The translations under genes were made by a program, and so were the position numbers. This document shows, piece after piece, positions 25,177-32,635 of a stretch of 38,763 bases of DNA. The notes below the pieces were generated by a model. The model saw only the letters and a list, made by a program, of their open reading frames with translations. It ran no database searches and was not told the origin of the DNA. Positions within the stretch are counted from its first letter, which is position 1. Each line of letters opens with the position of its first letter. This DNA is from Leptospira biflexa. Lineage in GTDB: Bacteria; Spirochaetota; Leptospiria; Turneriellales; DYLW01. The DNA lies in contig DYOA01000022.1 of assembly GCA_020720785.1 (NCBI GenBank), forward strand, positions 1,348 through 40,110, in the 5' to 3' direction.

Positions 25177-25457
25177 TCACCGCGAAAATATAACCAGTCA
25201 ATGCATTCCTTCCCGTTCGGGAAAATGCAGTATCCGGTTTCTGATCCATCCTGATTTTTCCGGATCTCATATTTGTTGTCTTTATTCTGGTTAATACAGA
25301 ATGTGGCGGCGGGATTTGCTATCTGCACATCCGTGGTCTGTACGGATTCCTCTTTTGTGTTTTTACCGTCCGTACAACCCATGGCAACCCCTGTCAGAAC
25401 CGCCACAATAATAAAAAACCCGATGGCCTTTTTTTTTTCTGAAATATTTTTTCCCAT
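25164..25457 (-). CDS. DUF333-family lipoprotein
   Basis: The 97-residue protein has a lysine-rich start, a hydrophobic stretch (about 11-26) and a lipobox-like VAMGC with Cys28. The mature part has the DUF333 pattern: NPAATFCINQ (about 48-57), a central KNQDGSETGYCIFPNGKECIDW and the final RGECGP. The four mature cysteines probably form disulphides. DUF333 proteins include putative haemolysin/lipoproteins of unknown function, some linked to protease inhibition by their fold neighbours; I make no firm functional claim. It is the first gene of the envelope operon, with a TTGACG box exactly 33 nt before its ATG. Confidence 0.85.
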   Translation of the reverse strand: MGKNISEKKKAIGFFIIVAVLTGVAMGCTDGKNTKEESVQTTDVQIANPAATFCINQNKDNKYEIRKNQDGSETGYCIFPNGKECIDWLYFRGECGP

Positions 25458-25462
25458 ATCAC

Positions 25463-25490
25463 ATCTTTACGGAAAAGCGGGAGGCGTCAA
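25463..25490 (-). promoter_or_regulatory. Leaderless-type promoter of the envelope operon
   Basis: On the minus strand TTGACG (25490-25485) lies exactly 33 nt before the DUF333 ATG. A 16-base spacer leads to AAAGAT (25468-25463), 5 nt before the ATG. A second TTGACA lies 15 nt further upstream. The repeat array begins immediately beyond. Confidence 0.45.
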
Positions 25491-25500
25491 TAAAAAAAGA

Positions 25501-25723
25501 TGTCAAAGTATAGGGTGACTGTCACCATAAAAGACATATACTACTGTAAGATGTGACATATAAATAACGACATACAATATTATGAATGTCTCTCTGGGTG
25601 ACTGTCACCACAAGTGATATATTTATTCCTGAGATGTGACATAAATAAGAGGACATATATTGTTATGAATGTCTTCCGGTGTGACTGTCACGTTTTATGT
25701 CGCATCCGCCGGTGATGTCACCA
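25501..25723. repeat. Tandem array of about 83 bp units with GGTGACTGTCACC palindromes
   Basis: Unit 1 is 25514-25596 and unit 2 is 25597-25679; both are 83 bp and start with GGTGACTGTCACC. A third, partial unit starts at 25680 (GTGACTGTCAC at 25681-25691) and ends with an imperfect GGTGATGTCACC (25711-25722). Inside units 1 and 2 the pair GACATA-N8-GACATA recurs (25555 and 25569; 25638 and 25652), as does TATGAATGTCT near the unit end. The 1-50 segment of the window matches 25667-25711. The array fills most of the 276 bp between the DUF333 gene and the zinc-ribbon gene, with no ORF. Confidence 0.85.
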
Positions 25724-25733
25724 TTATGGGAAT

Positions 25734-26048
25734 TTACTTCTTGAACAACCCGGAAAGCTGGTCCCTGGCCGATGCCTTTTCATAATCCCGGTAATCAATC
25801 AGGGTAAGAGAAATTTTTTCTCCCCGGATTGCGTCCAGGATTCTGCCAATATCCCCCGGAGAGTCATTTTTTACCGCCACATACTCAAAGGTGGTTCCGC
25901 AGCCGGGGCAGGTTTTATGATTTTTATAATTGATATTCAATTGGCGGCATTTGCCACACATGCCAATGACATCTTCTGTGATAATTAAATGGTCCTTAAT
26001 GTGGGAAATGTCCACCTTTTGCCAGACACGGATATTTTTTGTCTCCAT
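25734..26048 (-). CDS. Zinc-ribbon protein, function unknown
   Basis: The 104-residue protein has two CxxC knuckles, CGKC (about residues 33-36) and CPGC (about 49-52), in a zinc ribbon. The region before it (VWQKVDISHIKDHLIITEDVIG) and after it (GDIGRILDAIRGEKISLTLIDYRDYEKA) is charged and has no recognisable domain. It is not exported. The ATG follows the tyrS stop by 1 nt (TGATATG), so it is translated from the tyrS mRNA. A role in RNA binding or transcription would be a guess. Confidence 0.7.
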   Translation of the reverse strand: METKNIRVWQKVDISHIKDHLIITEDVIGMCGKCRQLNINYKNHKTCPGCGTTFEYVAVKNDSPGDIGRILDAIRGEKISLTLIDYRDYEKASARDQLSGLFKK

Positions 26049-26049
26049 A

Positions 26050-27312
26050 TCAAACCACCTTAATCCGGATGAATTTTCTTTTCCCCAGCCGGAAAATATA
26101 CTCACCGGCAGAAAGCCGTATCCGGGGATCTCCCACTCTTTCTTCTTTTTCTCCGGAAGCGTCCACCAGATACACCCCGCCGGATTCCACCATTCTTCTG
26201 GCTTCTGAATTTGTGGCCACGGCTTTTGCTTCGCTCAGGACAGACAGAAGCCCGGTTTCTTTTTCATCGGTCAGGTTTTTGATAAAAAGAGGAATGTCCT
26301 CCGGGAGTCCTCTTTTCTGGGGGTTGTGGATTTTTTCCCATTCCATTTTTGCACTGTCTGCTTTTTCCGGCGAGGAAAACCGTTTTGTGATCTCCAAAGC
26401 AAATTCTTTTTTTACTTCCATTGGGTGTAACCCGGCCACTTTTGTATTTTCTTCCAAGGTTTTTATTTCCCCGATGGTTTTATCGGACAGAAGGCGCATG
26501 TATGTCCACATGGTCTCATCAGAAATGGACATTAATTTTCCATAAACTTCCATGGGATCTTCCTGGATACCGATGTAGTTGCCCAGAGATTTGCTCATTT
26601 TTTTCTCTCCGTCCAATCCCACCAGCAGGGGCAGGGTCATAATGGCCTGGGTTTTTTTTCCATAGGCTGCCTGGAGATTTCTTCCCATCAGAAGATTGAA
26701 TTTCTGGTCCGTTCCTCCCAGCTCCACATCTGCGTCCAGTGCAACGGAATCATAACCCTGGAGCAGGGGATACATAAATTCCACCAGAGAAATGGGAACA
26801 CCACTGGAATATCTTTTGGAAAAATCGTCCCGCTCCAGAAGCCGGGCAACGGTGGTCTTTGCGGTGAGTTCAATGATATTTTTGAGGCTCAGGTTTTTGA
26901 GCCATTCGGAGTTAAACACAATTTTTGTCTTTTCCGGATCCAGGATTTTGAAGACCTGTATCTGGTATGTCTTCGCATTCTCCAAAACCTCATCCGATGA
27001 AAGTGCCTTACGGGTTTCTGATTTTCCGGTGGGATCCCCAATCATTGCGGTATAATCCCCAATCAGGAAATAGATTTCATGCCCGTATTTCTGGAATTGC
27101 CGCAGTTTTTGAATCAGAACAGTATGCCCCAGATGCAGATCCGGAGCGGTGGGATCAAAGCCGGCTTTTATTTTCAATGGTTTGCCGTTTTTGTGGGATG
27201 ATATTATTTTTTCTTTGAATTCGGTTTCCGGAATAACTTCCTCAATGCCCCGGACAAGTTCCGCGTATTCTTCCGCCAGTTCGGGGGGAATTTCCACTTC
27301 ATTTTTTTCCAT
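26050..27312 (-). CDS. tyrS: Tyrosyl-tRNA synthetase
   Basis: TyrS charges tRNA-Tyr with tyrosine. The 420-residue protein is a class I synthetase with HLGH (the HIGH motif, about residue 60), [18 protein letters not shown], the tyrosine pocket segment [12 protein letters not shown], and KMSKSLGN (about 232). An S4-type RNA-binding domain forms the C-terminus ([24 protein letters not shown]). The frame is open upstream to 27408, but homology begins near [12 protein letters not shown], so I start at 27312. A TTGTCC lies 34 nt before this ATG, in keeping with the leaderless pattern. It is divergent from the response regulator and coupled to the zinc-ribbon gene. Confidence 0.95.
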   Translation of the reverse strand: MEKNEVEIPPELAEEYAELVRGIEEVIPETEFKEKIISSHKNGKPLKIKAGFDPTAPDLHLGHTVLIQKLRQFQKYGHEIYFLIGDYTAMIGDPTGKSETRKALSSDEVLENAKTYQIQVFKILDPEKTKIVFNSEWLKNLSLKNIIELTAKTTVARLLERDDFSKRYSSGVPISLVEFMYPLLQGYDSVALDADVELGGTDQKFNLLMGRNLQAAYGKKTQAIMTLPLLVGLDGEKKMSKSLGNYIGIQEDPMEVYGKLMSISDETMWTYMRLLSDKTIGEIKTLEENTKVAGLHPMEVKKEFALEITKRFSSPEKADSAKMEWEKIHNPQKRGLPEDIPLFIKNLTDEKETGLLSVLSEAKAVATNSEARRMVESGGVYLVDASGEKEERVGDPRIRLSAGEYIFRLGKRKFIRIKVV

Positions 27313-27419
27313 ATCGGCAAAACCCATGGGGGAAACCGCCGGACAACGATTTTTCCATACGGATAGTTGGACGCGGGTTGGCCGGCAGGAAACAAAAGTA
27401 TGGTGCAAATAAAAAAGGA

Positions 27420-27447
27420 TTGATCCGGCATCGGATTTGGTTTTAGT
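27420..27447 (+). promoter_or_regulatory. Leaderless-type promoter of the response regulator gene
   Basis: TTGATC (27420-27425) lies exactly 33 nt before the ATG at 27453. After a 16-base spacer comes TTTAGT (27442-27447), 5 nt before the ATG. No Shine-Dalgarno is present. Confidence 0.45.
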
Positions 27448-27452
27448 GAACG

Positions 27453-28517
27453 ATGGTGGAACAACCGGAGAAACCGGGGATTATTCTGGTAGAGGATGAT
27501 CCTGTATTTGCCACTTATGCAAAAAAAATCCTCAAGGATCAGAAATTTATAGTCCATCATTTTTCCAATCCAGGAGAGGCAATAGATCATTTTAAAATAA
27601 ATAATAAAATCGAACTGGTGTTGATGGACTATGAGCTGGGTGGTCCGATGGACGGAGTGGATACTGCCAGAAAAATTCTGGAGATCCGGGATGTTCCCAT
27701 TGTGTTTCTCACCTCCCACGATGAGGAGGGCATTGTCCGCAAGGTGAATACGGTAAAAAGCTATGGATATGTGTTGAAAAGCTCTTCCCCGGCTTTAATC
27801 CTCCAGAGTGTTGCGATGGCGTATAATCTCTTTACCGCCATGAAAAAAGTGGAAGAAAGTGAAAACCGGTTCAGGATGATGTATGAGAATCATCCCGCCG
27901 TGATGATAATTGTGGATTCTGTTACCGGAAAAATCAGGGAAGCCAACCACGCGGCGGCAGCGTTTTATGGGTATTCGCGGGAGGTTTTAAAATCCAAAAA
28001 TGTCCGGGAGATCAACATCAAAACAGATGAGGAGATACGTCGTCAGATGGAAAAAGCCCTGACGGAAGAGCAAAATCACTTTTATTTCCGTCATCGCCTA
28101 TCCAGCGGGGAAATCCGGGATGTTTCTGTACATTCCGGTCCCATCCGCGAGGGGGGGGATCTTCTGCTCTTTTCCATTGTCCGGGATGTGACTCTGGAAA
28201 AACGCCTAGAAAAAAAACAGGCCCGTCTCCAGACCAGAATTGAGCTGATCACCCGGCAGTTGGATGAGCTGAGTGAGCTTCTGCTGGAAACCGGTGCATA
28301 CCAGTATTCCATGAGCACCCCGTCCCTCCGGATTGCGGAGAAAGACAGTACCATCATTCATCTGATCCAAAAAGGGTTGAATAACCGCGAGATTGGGGAT
28401 AAAATGAATGTGGCGGAAATAACTGTTAAAAAAAGGCTCGCTGCGTTGTATAAGCAGTTTGGGGTGAAAAATAAATACCAGCTCATTGAATATCTGAGCA
28501 GTCATTACTTACTTTAA
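27453..28517 (+). CDS. Response regulator: receiver, PAS and LuxR-type HTH
   Basis: The 354-residue protein starts with a receiver domain (about 8-125): acidic residues E14-D15-D16, phospho-acceptor D59 in LMDYELGG, T in VFLTSH, and K in GYVLKSS. A PAS domain follows (about 138-250, [27 protein letters not shown]). A coiled coil (about 252-280, [20 protein letters not shown]) links to a LuxR-type HTH (about 300-350, [31 protein letters not shown]). It should bind DNA when phosphorylated, with PAS sensing a ligand. No cognate kinase is adjacent; the orphan HPt at 13.2 kb is one possible source of phosphate. Confidence 0.9.
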   Translation: MVEQPEKPGIILVEDDPVFATYAKKILKDQKFIVHHFSNPGEAIDHFKINNKIELVLMDYELGGPMDGVDTARKILEIRDVPIVFLTSHDEEGIVRKVNTVKSYGYVLKSSSPALILQSVAMAYNLFTAMKKVEESENRFRMMYENHPAVMIIVDSVTGKIREANHAAAAFYGYSREVLKSKNVREINIKTDEEIRRQMEKALTEEQNHFYFRHRLSSGEIRDVSVHSGPIREGGDLLLFSIVRDVTLEKRLEKKQARLQTRIELITRQLDELSELLLETGAYQYSMSTPSLRIAEKDSTIIHLIQKGLNNREIGDKMNVAEITVKKRLAALYKQFGVKNKYQLIEYLSSHYLL

Positions 28518-28531
28518 GTAAAATAATTCCA

Positions 28532-28559
28532 TTGGCGTTGGTGCCCATTGGCCGATAAT
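28532..28559 (+). promoter_or_regulatory. Leaderless-type promoter of the TPR gene
   Basis: TTGGCG (28532-28537), a 16-base spacer and GATAAT (28554-28559, five of six matches) precede the ATG at 28566 by 6 nt. The TTG is 34 nt before the start codon. Confidence 0.5.
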
Positions 28560-28565
28560 AAAGAT

Positions 28566-29264
28566 ATGAAAAAGTTTATTTTTTTCGGTGCCTGGATTTT
28601 GCAGGGGATATTCATGGCTTCCTTTTCTGTTCCGGACGATGAATTTTTCAAAAAAGCGGAGGCTTACTATTTTCAGAAAAAATATGAAATTGCCCTGAAA
28701 ATGCTGGAAGCGGTGCTGGAGAAAACACCGGATAATGCAAAGGCTCTTTCCTATACCGGAGATATTTATCTCATAAAAAAGGATTATGATAAGGCCATAC
28801 AGCGGTACAACCAGAGTGTGGAATTGTCCGCAGATCCGGCGATGGATTATTTCCGGCTGGGGCAGGTGTACACTGCCAGAAAGGAAATCCCCCAAGCAAA
28901 AGAGAATTACCAGAAGGCATACAGCCTCAATCCATCCAAAACTGCGTCTCTATTCCAGTTGGGATATTTGTCTCTGGTTTATGAAAGAGATAAGAATGCC
29001 TGCATCCGCTACTGGCGGGATTATGTTCTGCGTACTCCCAATGATCCCCAGAAGGAAAAAATACAGAAAGTCATTGACCTTTTGAAAAATCCTGATTTTG
29101 TGATTCCGCCTTTGGGATCGGATATTTCCCTGGAGGAGGCCCTGATAATGGGCGGAAAAACATCCCGCGAGGAGGAAGTGGATCTGAAAGATAAGACCAC
29201 CGGCCACGAAAAGGGAAAAATCTCGAATGAATCCAAAGGTCTTCTGGATGATGAGAATCTCTGA
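28566..29264 (+). CDS. Exported TPR-repeat protein
   Basis: The 232-residue protein has a signal peptide (residues 1-19, KKFIFFGAWILQGIFMASF). From about 25 to 155 it carries three to four tetratricopeptide repeats with the usual G/Y/A spacing: AEAYYFQKKYEIALKMLEAV, GDIYLIKKDYDKAIQRYNQS, GQVYTARKEIPQAKENYQKA and GYLSLVYERDKNACIRYWRD. The C-terminal 60 residues are charged and probably disordered. TPRs are protein-binding scaffolds, so it is likely a periplasmic adaptor. The frame begins at a TTG at 28548 but the promoter supports ATG 28566. The glycosyltransferase gene begins 41 nt after its stop. Confidence 0.8.
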   Translation: MKKFIFFGAWILQGIFMASFSVPDDEFFKKAEAYYFQKKYEIALKMLEAVLEKTPDNAKALSYTGDIYLIKKDYDKAIQRYNQSVELSADPAMDYFRLGQVYTARKEIPQAKENYQKAYSLNPSKTASLFQLGYLSLVYERDKNACIRYWRDYVLRTPNDPQKEKIQKVIDLLKNPDFVIPPLGSDISLEEALIMGGKTSREEEVDLKDKTTGHEKGKISNESKGLLDDENL

Positions 29265-29305
29265 TTTTTTTGTATACACCAGCGGCGGATAAAAAAATAT
29301 TCTTT

Positions 29306-30391
29306 ATGGAAATCTCCATCATCCTTCCCACCTATAACGAGGCACAGAATATTCCGCTGGTCACGGAGCGTATCAGGAAAGTCCTGGATGAGGCAAAAAT
29401 ATCCCACGAAATCATTGTGGCCGATGATAATTCTCCCGATATGACCTGGCAGATAGCGGAAAAACTCCGGAAAAAGATTCCTCATCTGCGGGTACTGCGG
29501 CGGATGGTAAACAAAGGACTCTCCCCGGCGGTGATGGACGGATTTCGTGCGGCGGCAGGAACCTATATGGTGGTTATGGATGCGGATATGCAACATGATG
29601 AAAAAGTTCTTCCAGAGTTTGTGGAGAAATTCCGTGCCGGAGCGGACATCGTGGTGGGAACCAGAAAGGCAAGCGGGGGCTCCATTGAAGGATGGTCACG
29701 CAGACGGAGGTTTATATCATGGGGAGCCACTTTGCTGGCAAAATTTTTCCTGCCTCGTTCCCCCAGCGATCCCATGAGCGGATATTTTGGGATATCCAGA
29801 GATTTATACCATGAAATAGCAGATAAAATCAATCCACGGGGGTTTAAAATTTTGCTGGAAATATTGTCCCATTCACGCAACAAAAAACTGGAAGAGGTGG
29901 GTTATACCTTTTCCCCGCGTGTTCACGGGGAGAGCAAACTGAGCGGTTCTGTCATTCTTCAGTATCTGATTGGGCTTTATGATATCCGGTTTGGGAAAAT
30001 CATTCCGCTCCGCTTTATTAAATATGGGATGGTTGGGGCATCCGGAGTGGTGGTGAATCAGGCTGGCCTGTATCTGGGAAAAGCGTTCCTGTCCATGGCC
30101 AATGAGAATTCTCTGCTCATGGGGATTGAGGTTTCCATCATCAGCAATTATTTTCTGAACAATTATTTTACTTTCGCGGACCGCCACAGAAAAGGATTCC
30201 GGGGTCAGTTTTACGGGCTTTTTCTTTTTCATCTGGTTTCCATTGCCGGGGCTGTCATTAATTATGCGGTGGCCATTTTATTCTCAGAAGGGTTTGGTAT
30301 GAATATTTACATAGCCAATCTGATTGGCATTGCCCTTGCCACCGTTTGGAATTTTATGCTGAACATCCAGTGGACGTGGAAGGAAAAATAA
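29306..30391 (+). CDS. DPM1-type polyprenol-phosphate glycosyltransferase fused to GtrA-like domain
   Basis: The 361-residue protein has an N-terminal GT2 domain (about 1-225): ISIILPTYNEAQNI, the metal site VMDADMQHDE (DxD) and the DPM1-like NPRGFKILLEIL segment. The C-terminal 130 residues are a GtrA-like membrane domain with four hydrophobic segments (FIKYGMVGASGVVVNQ, NYFLNNYFTFADRH, FHLVSIAGAVINY, IALATVWNFMLNIQWTW). This fusion makes a polyprenyl-phosphate sugar such as mannose and probably helps its flipping, feeding periplasmic glycosylation or polysaccharide building. No Shine-Dalgarno; a TTGTAT lies 36 nt before the ATG. Confidence 0.9.
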   Translation: MEISIILPTYNEAQNIPLVTERIRKVLDEAKISHEIIVADDNSPDMTWQIAEKLRKKIPHLRVLRRMVNKGLSPAVMDGFRAAAGTYMVVMDADMQHDEKVLPEFVEKFRAGADIVVGTRKASGGSIEGWSRRRRFISWGATLLAKFFLPRSPSDPMSGYFGISRDLYHEIADKINPRGFKILLEILSHSRNKKLEEVGYTFSPRVHGESKLSGSVILQYLIGLYDIRFGKIIPLRFIKYGMVGASGVVVNQAGLYLGKAFLSMANENSLLMGIEVSIISNYFLNNYFTFADRHRKGFRGQFYGLFLFHLVSIAGAVINYAVAILFSEGFGMNIYIANLIGIALATVWNFMLNIQWTWKEK

Positions 30392-30403
30392 GAGATGGGG
30401 TTG

Positions 30404-30785
30404 ATGAAAAACCTTTTTCCCGGAAGTGTATTTATTTTACTATTTTCCGCTATCTTTATCCGGTGTGACCATTGTTCCTTATCTGTAAAAACATCGTATC
30501 GGGATCTTCCATCGGCTGGATGATTTTTATGACCGGTTTTATACATCCAGCGGGGAGATGCGGATGACGGAGAATGCACAAATACGGGAACGCTTTCACA
30601 GAGCCTATGGATTCACCGCCATGGATCTGGAGGAGCTACTGGCCGCGGATCTGGGGTTTACCGGAGAGAATGAGGATTACTGGAATGGATCTCTTTCTTT
30701 CTGGATGCGGCGGAACCGGGAAAAAAATATGGACGTGTTATACAAAATCCTGCTGGAGGTCCGTAAGGAGTACCAAAACCCGTAA
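30404..30785 (+). pseudogene. Small lipoprotein gene split by an apparent frameshift
   Basis: From ATG 30404 a 39-codon frame encodes a lipoprotein-like signal peptide (FILLFSAIFIRC, lipobox-like Cys21) and ends at 30521-30523. From about 30489 a second frame is open and reads LDDFYDRFYTSSGEMRMTEN and on to the stop at 30783-30785, with protein-like composition, well before its first ATG at 30558. Removing one base in the GGG run near 30501-30503 joins the two into one protein of about 126 residues. The first part has a GGGG ribosome binding site. It may be a recent mutation, a sequencing error or programmed frameshifting. The downstream part alone would be a 75-residue protein from 30558. 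Confidence 0.55.
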
Positions 30786-30812
30786 TTCTATATTTTCCAA
30801 TCTCATATTGGC

Positions 30813-30840
30813 TTGACGTTTGGTTGGAGCATGTACAAAT
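30813..30840 (+). promoter_or_regulatory. Leaderless-type promoter of the hemerythrin-cyclase operon
   Basis: TTGACG (30813-30818) lies exactly 33 nt before the ATG at 30846. With a 16-base spacer the -10 position reads ACAAAT (30835-30840), a weak match 5 nt before the ATG. Confidence 0.4.
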
Positions 30841-30845
30841 TGTCC

Positions 30846-31253
30846 ATGGCATATATTGAATGGACAGATTCCCTGAGTGTGGGGGTGGAACTCTTCAACA
30901 GACAACACCGTAAACTGCTGGATATGGTAAATGAGATGTATGATGCGTTGACCTCAGGAAAAACCAATGACGTTATGGAGGAAATCCTGGAACGTCTCAT
31001 TGACTATACCGTGGAGCACTTTCAAAGTGAGGAAGGATATTTTAAAAAATACGATTATCCATTGAATAAGCAGCACAAACAGGAACATGACAGTCTGGTG
31101 AAAGATGTATTGCTCCTGAAAGAAAAATTTGTCAACGGAGATGTTACCATTTCTTATGAAACCATGTCTTTTTTGCAGGACTGGCTTCAGAAACACATCC
31201 TGGAATCCGATATGGATTATAAAGCATTTTTCAATGGAAAAGGTGTTTACTGA
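30846..31253 (+). CDS. Bacteriohemerythrin (first of a tandem pair)
   Basis: The 135-residue four-helix protein should bind O2 at a di-iron site. Ligands visible in order: His in NRQHRKLLDM (with the first-helix H and E of the family), HFQSEE (HxxxE), KQHKQEHD (HxxxH), and HILESD (HxxxxD). The frame extends to a TTG at 30813, but that TTG is the -35 box, and the paralogue begins at the same MAYIEWTDSLSVGV, so I start at 30846. It is followed after 2 nt by a second copy of equal length and then by a nucleotide cyclase gene. It may deliver or sense oxygen or NO. Confidence 0.9.
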   Translation: MAYIEWTDSLSVGVELFNRQHRKLLDMVNEMYDALTSGKTNDVMEEILERLIDYTVEHFQSEEGYFKKYDYPLNKQHKQEHDSLVKDVLLLKEKFVNGDVTISYETMSFLQDWLQKHILESDMDYKAFFNGKGVY

Positions 31254-31255
31254 AT

Positions 31256-31663
31256 ATGGCATATATTGAATGGACAGATTCCCTGAGTGTGGGGGTGAAG
31301 AAATTTGATGAGCAGCATAAAATACTCATTTCCATCATAAATGAACTCCACCAATCCCTGAGCGAAGGAAGAACCAATGACGTAATGTCCAAAATACTGG
31401 AAAAATTACTGGATTATACCATTGAACACTTTGCTGAGGAAGAAAAATATTTTATAAAATATGACTACCCAGAGACCACAGACCATAAAGAAAAACATAC
31501 CAAACTGATTGATGAAGTGGTTCACTTGAAAAATAAACTGGATGAAGGAGACATTACCATTTCTTATGAAACCATGTCTTTTTTGCAGAATTGGCTGGTT
31601 GAGCATGTCCTGCAAGCAGATATGAAATATAAGAATTTTTTTCACAGCAAAAAAGTGGATTAA
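31256..31663 (+). CDS. Bacteriohemerythrin (second of a tandem pair)
   Basis: The 135-residue protein keeps the di-iron ligands: DEQHKILISI (His), HFAEEEKYF (HxxxE), TDHKEKHTK (HxxxH) and HVLQADMKY (HxxxxD). Its first 14 residues (MAYIEWTDSLSVGV) are identical to the first copy, as is the SYETMSFLQ segment near residue 102; the middle differs. It starts 2 nt after the first hemerythrin stop and the cyclase gene follows 6 nt after its own stop, so all three should be co-transcribed. Two copies could form different complexes or have different oxygen affinities. Confidence 0.9.
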   Translation: MAYIEWTDSLSVGVKKFDEQHKILISIINELHQSLSEGRTNDVMSKILEKLLDYTIEHFAEEEKYFIKYDYPETTDHKEKHTKLIDEVVHLKNKLDEGDITISYETMSFLQNWLVEHVLQADMKYKNFFHSKKVD

Positions 31664-31669
31664 TTATTG

Positions 31670-32626
31670 ATGGATGTGAATGACTCCCTTGAAAAAAAAT
31701 TGGAGGATGCACAAATCCGGATTGAAGAACTGGAGGGTGCCCTCATTGAACAAAAATTATTCCTGTATGACATTGCATCCAAGTTTATTCCCAGAAAAAT
31801 ATTACGGCTGTTGGATAAGTCCTCCCTGGAAGATCTGAAACTGGGAGAATCCACCAACAAGGAAATGACCGTTTTATTTTCTGATATCCGTGGGTTCACC
31901 ACCATATCTGAATCCATGAGTTCGGAAAAAGTATTCAAATTTTTAAATTTTTATTTTAAAAATATGGTTCCATACATTGATAAAAACCATGGATTCGTTG
32001 ACAAGTTTATTGGTGATGCCATCATGGCGTTGTTTCCGGAATCTGCGGAAGACGCCCTGAAAGCAGCCATTACCATGAAAAAAGTGATCAAAAAAATCAA
32101 TAAGCATAATTCCTATTTTGAGAAAAATCCCATAAACGCCGGCACTGGTCTGCACCACGGACTCCTGACTTTGGGATTGATTGGCTGGACAACCCGCATT
32201 GAGAGTACGGCCATTGGGGATACGGTTAATCTGGCTTCCCGGATTGAAAACGCAACCAAAATGTATAATGTGAATATTATTATCTCAGATACAGTAAAAA
32301 AAGAGCTTCCACAGATCAATAATTACCATTTTCGCGAAATTGATACGGTAAGGGTAAAAGGTAAAGATAATTTTATTGTTCTTTACGAGGTTTATGACGC
32401 CGATGAAGAGGAAATATTCTCCGCAAAAAAAGAATCCCAGGGACATTTTCAGGAAGCAATTGACCTTTTTAAGGCAGGGAGCTTTGCACAGTCCCTGGAA
32501 CTATTCAATGATATCCAGAGTCTCTCACCAAAGGATCCCATCGTCCCCATTTACCAGAAAAGACTGCATACCCTCGTTCGCATACCCCCAGGACCCGGTT
32601 GGACAGGAGTGAGCGGAATCATATAG
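31670..32626 (+). CDS. Class III adenylate/guanylate cyclase
   Basis: The 318-residue cytoplasmic protein has an N-terminal coiled coil (about 3-30, LEKKLEDAQIRIEELEGA), a short IASKFIPRKILRLLDK hinge, and a cyclase catalytic domain (about 60-235). Metal-binding aspartates lie in VLFSDIRGFTTI and KFIGDAIMALF; GDTVNLASRIE and the VRVKGKDNFIVLYEV strand complete the family pattern. The coiled coil suggests dimerisation by the N-terminus. The C-terminal stretch (about 255-300) resembles a TPR hairpin. It directly follows the two hemerythrins, so oxygen-linked control of cAMP is an inference from context. Whether it makes cAMP or cGMP cannot be settled here; cAMP is the likelier. Confidence 0.88.
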   Translation: MDVNDSLEKKLEDAQIRIEELEGALIEQKLFLYDIASKFIPRKILRLLDKSSLEDLKLGESTNKEMTVLFSDIRGFTTISESMSSEKVFKFLNFYFKNMVPYIDKNHGFVDKFIGDAIMALFPESAEDALKAAITMKKVIKKINKHNSYFEKNPINAGTGLHHGLLTLGLIGWTTRIESTAIGDTVNLASRIENATKMYNVNIIISDTVKKELPQINNYHFREIDTVRVKGKDNFIVLYEVYDADEEEIFSAKKESQGHFQEAIDLFKAGSFAQSLELFNDIQSLSPKDPIVPIYQKRLHTLVRIPPGPGWTGVSGII

Positions 32627-32635
32627 GGGAAAGTC

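Larger units (their letters stand above)
30846..31663 (+). repeat. Tandem duplication of 410 bp (two hemerythrin genes)
   Basis: The two genes are offset by exactly 410 bp. The first 42 nt (30846-30887 and 31256-31297) are identical, as are 35 nt near the 3' end (31144-31178 and 31554-31588), whereas the middle has diverged clearly. This mosaic suggests an old duplication with local gene conversion or strong constraint on the ends. Confidence 0.8.

Noticed and set aside
25501..25733. CRISPR array
   Set aside because: Units are about 83 bp, similar over most of their length, with no unique spacers of constant size and no cas genes nearby.
30813..30845. TTG start for hemerythrin 1 (also 4178 for rpiB and 13210 for HPt)
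   Set aside because: The added residues have no counterpart in homologues or in the second hemerythrin copy, and each TTG is the start of a -35-like box.
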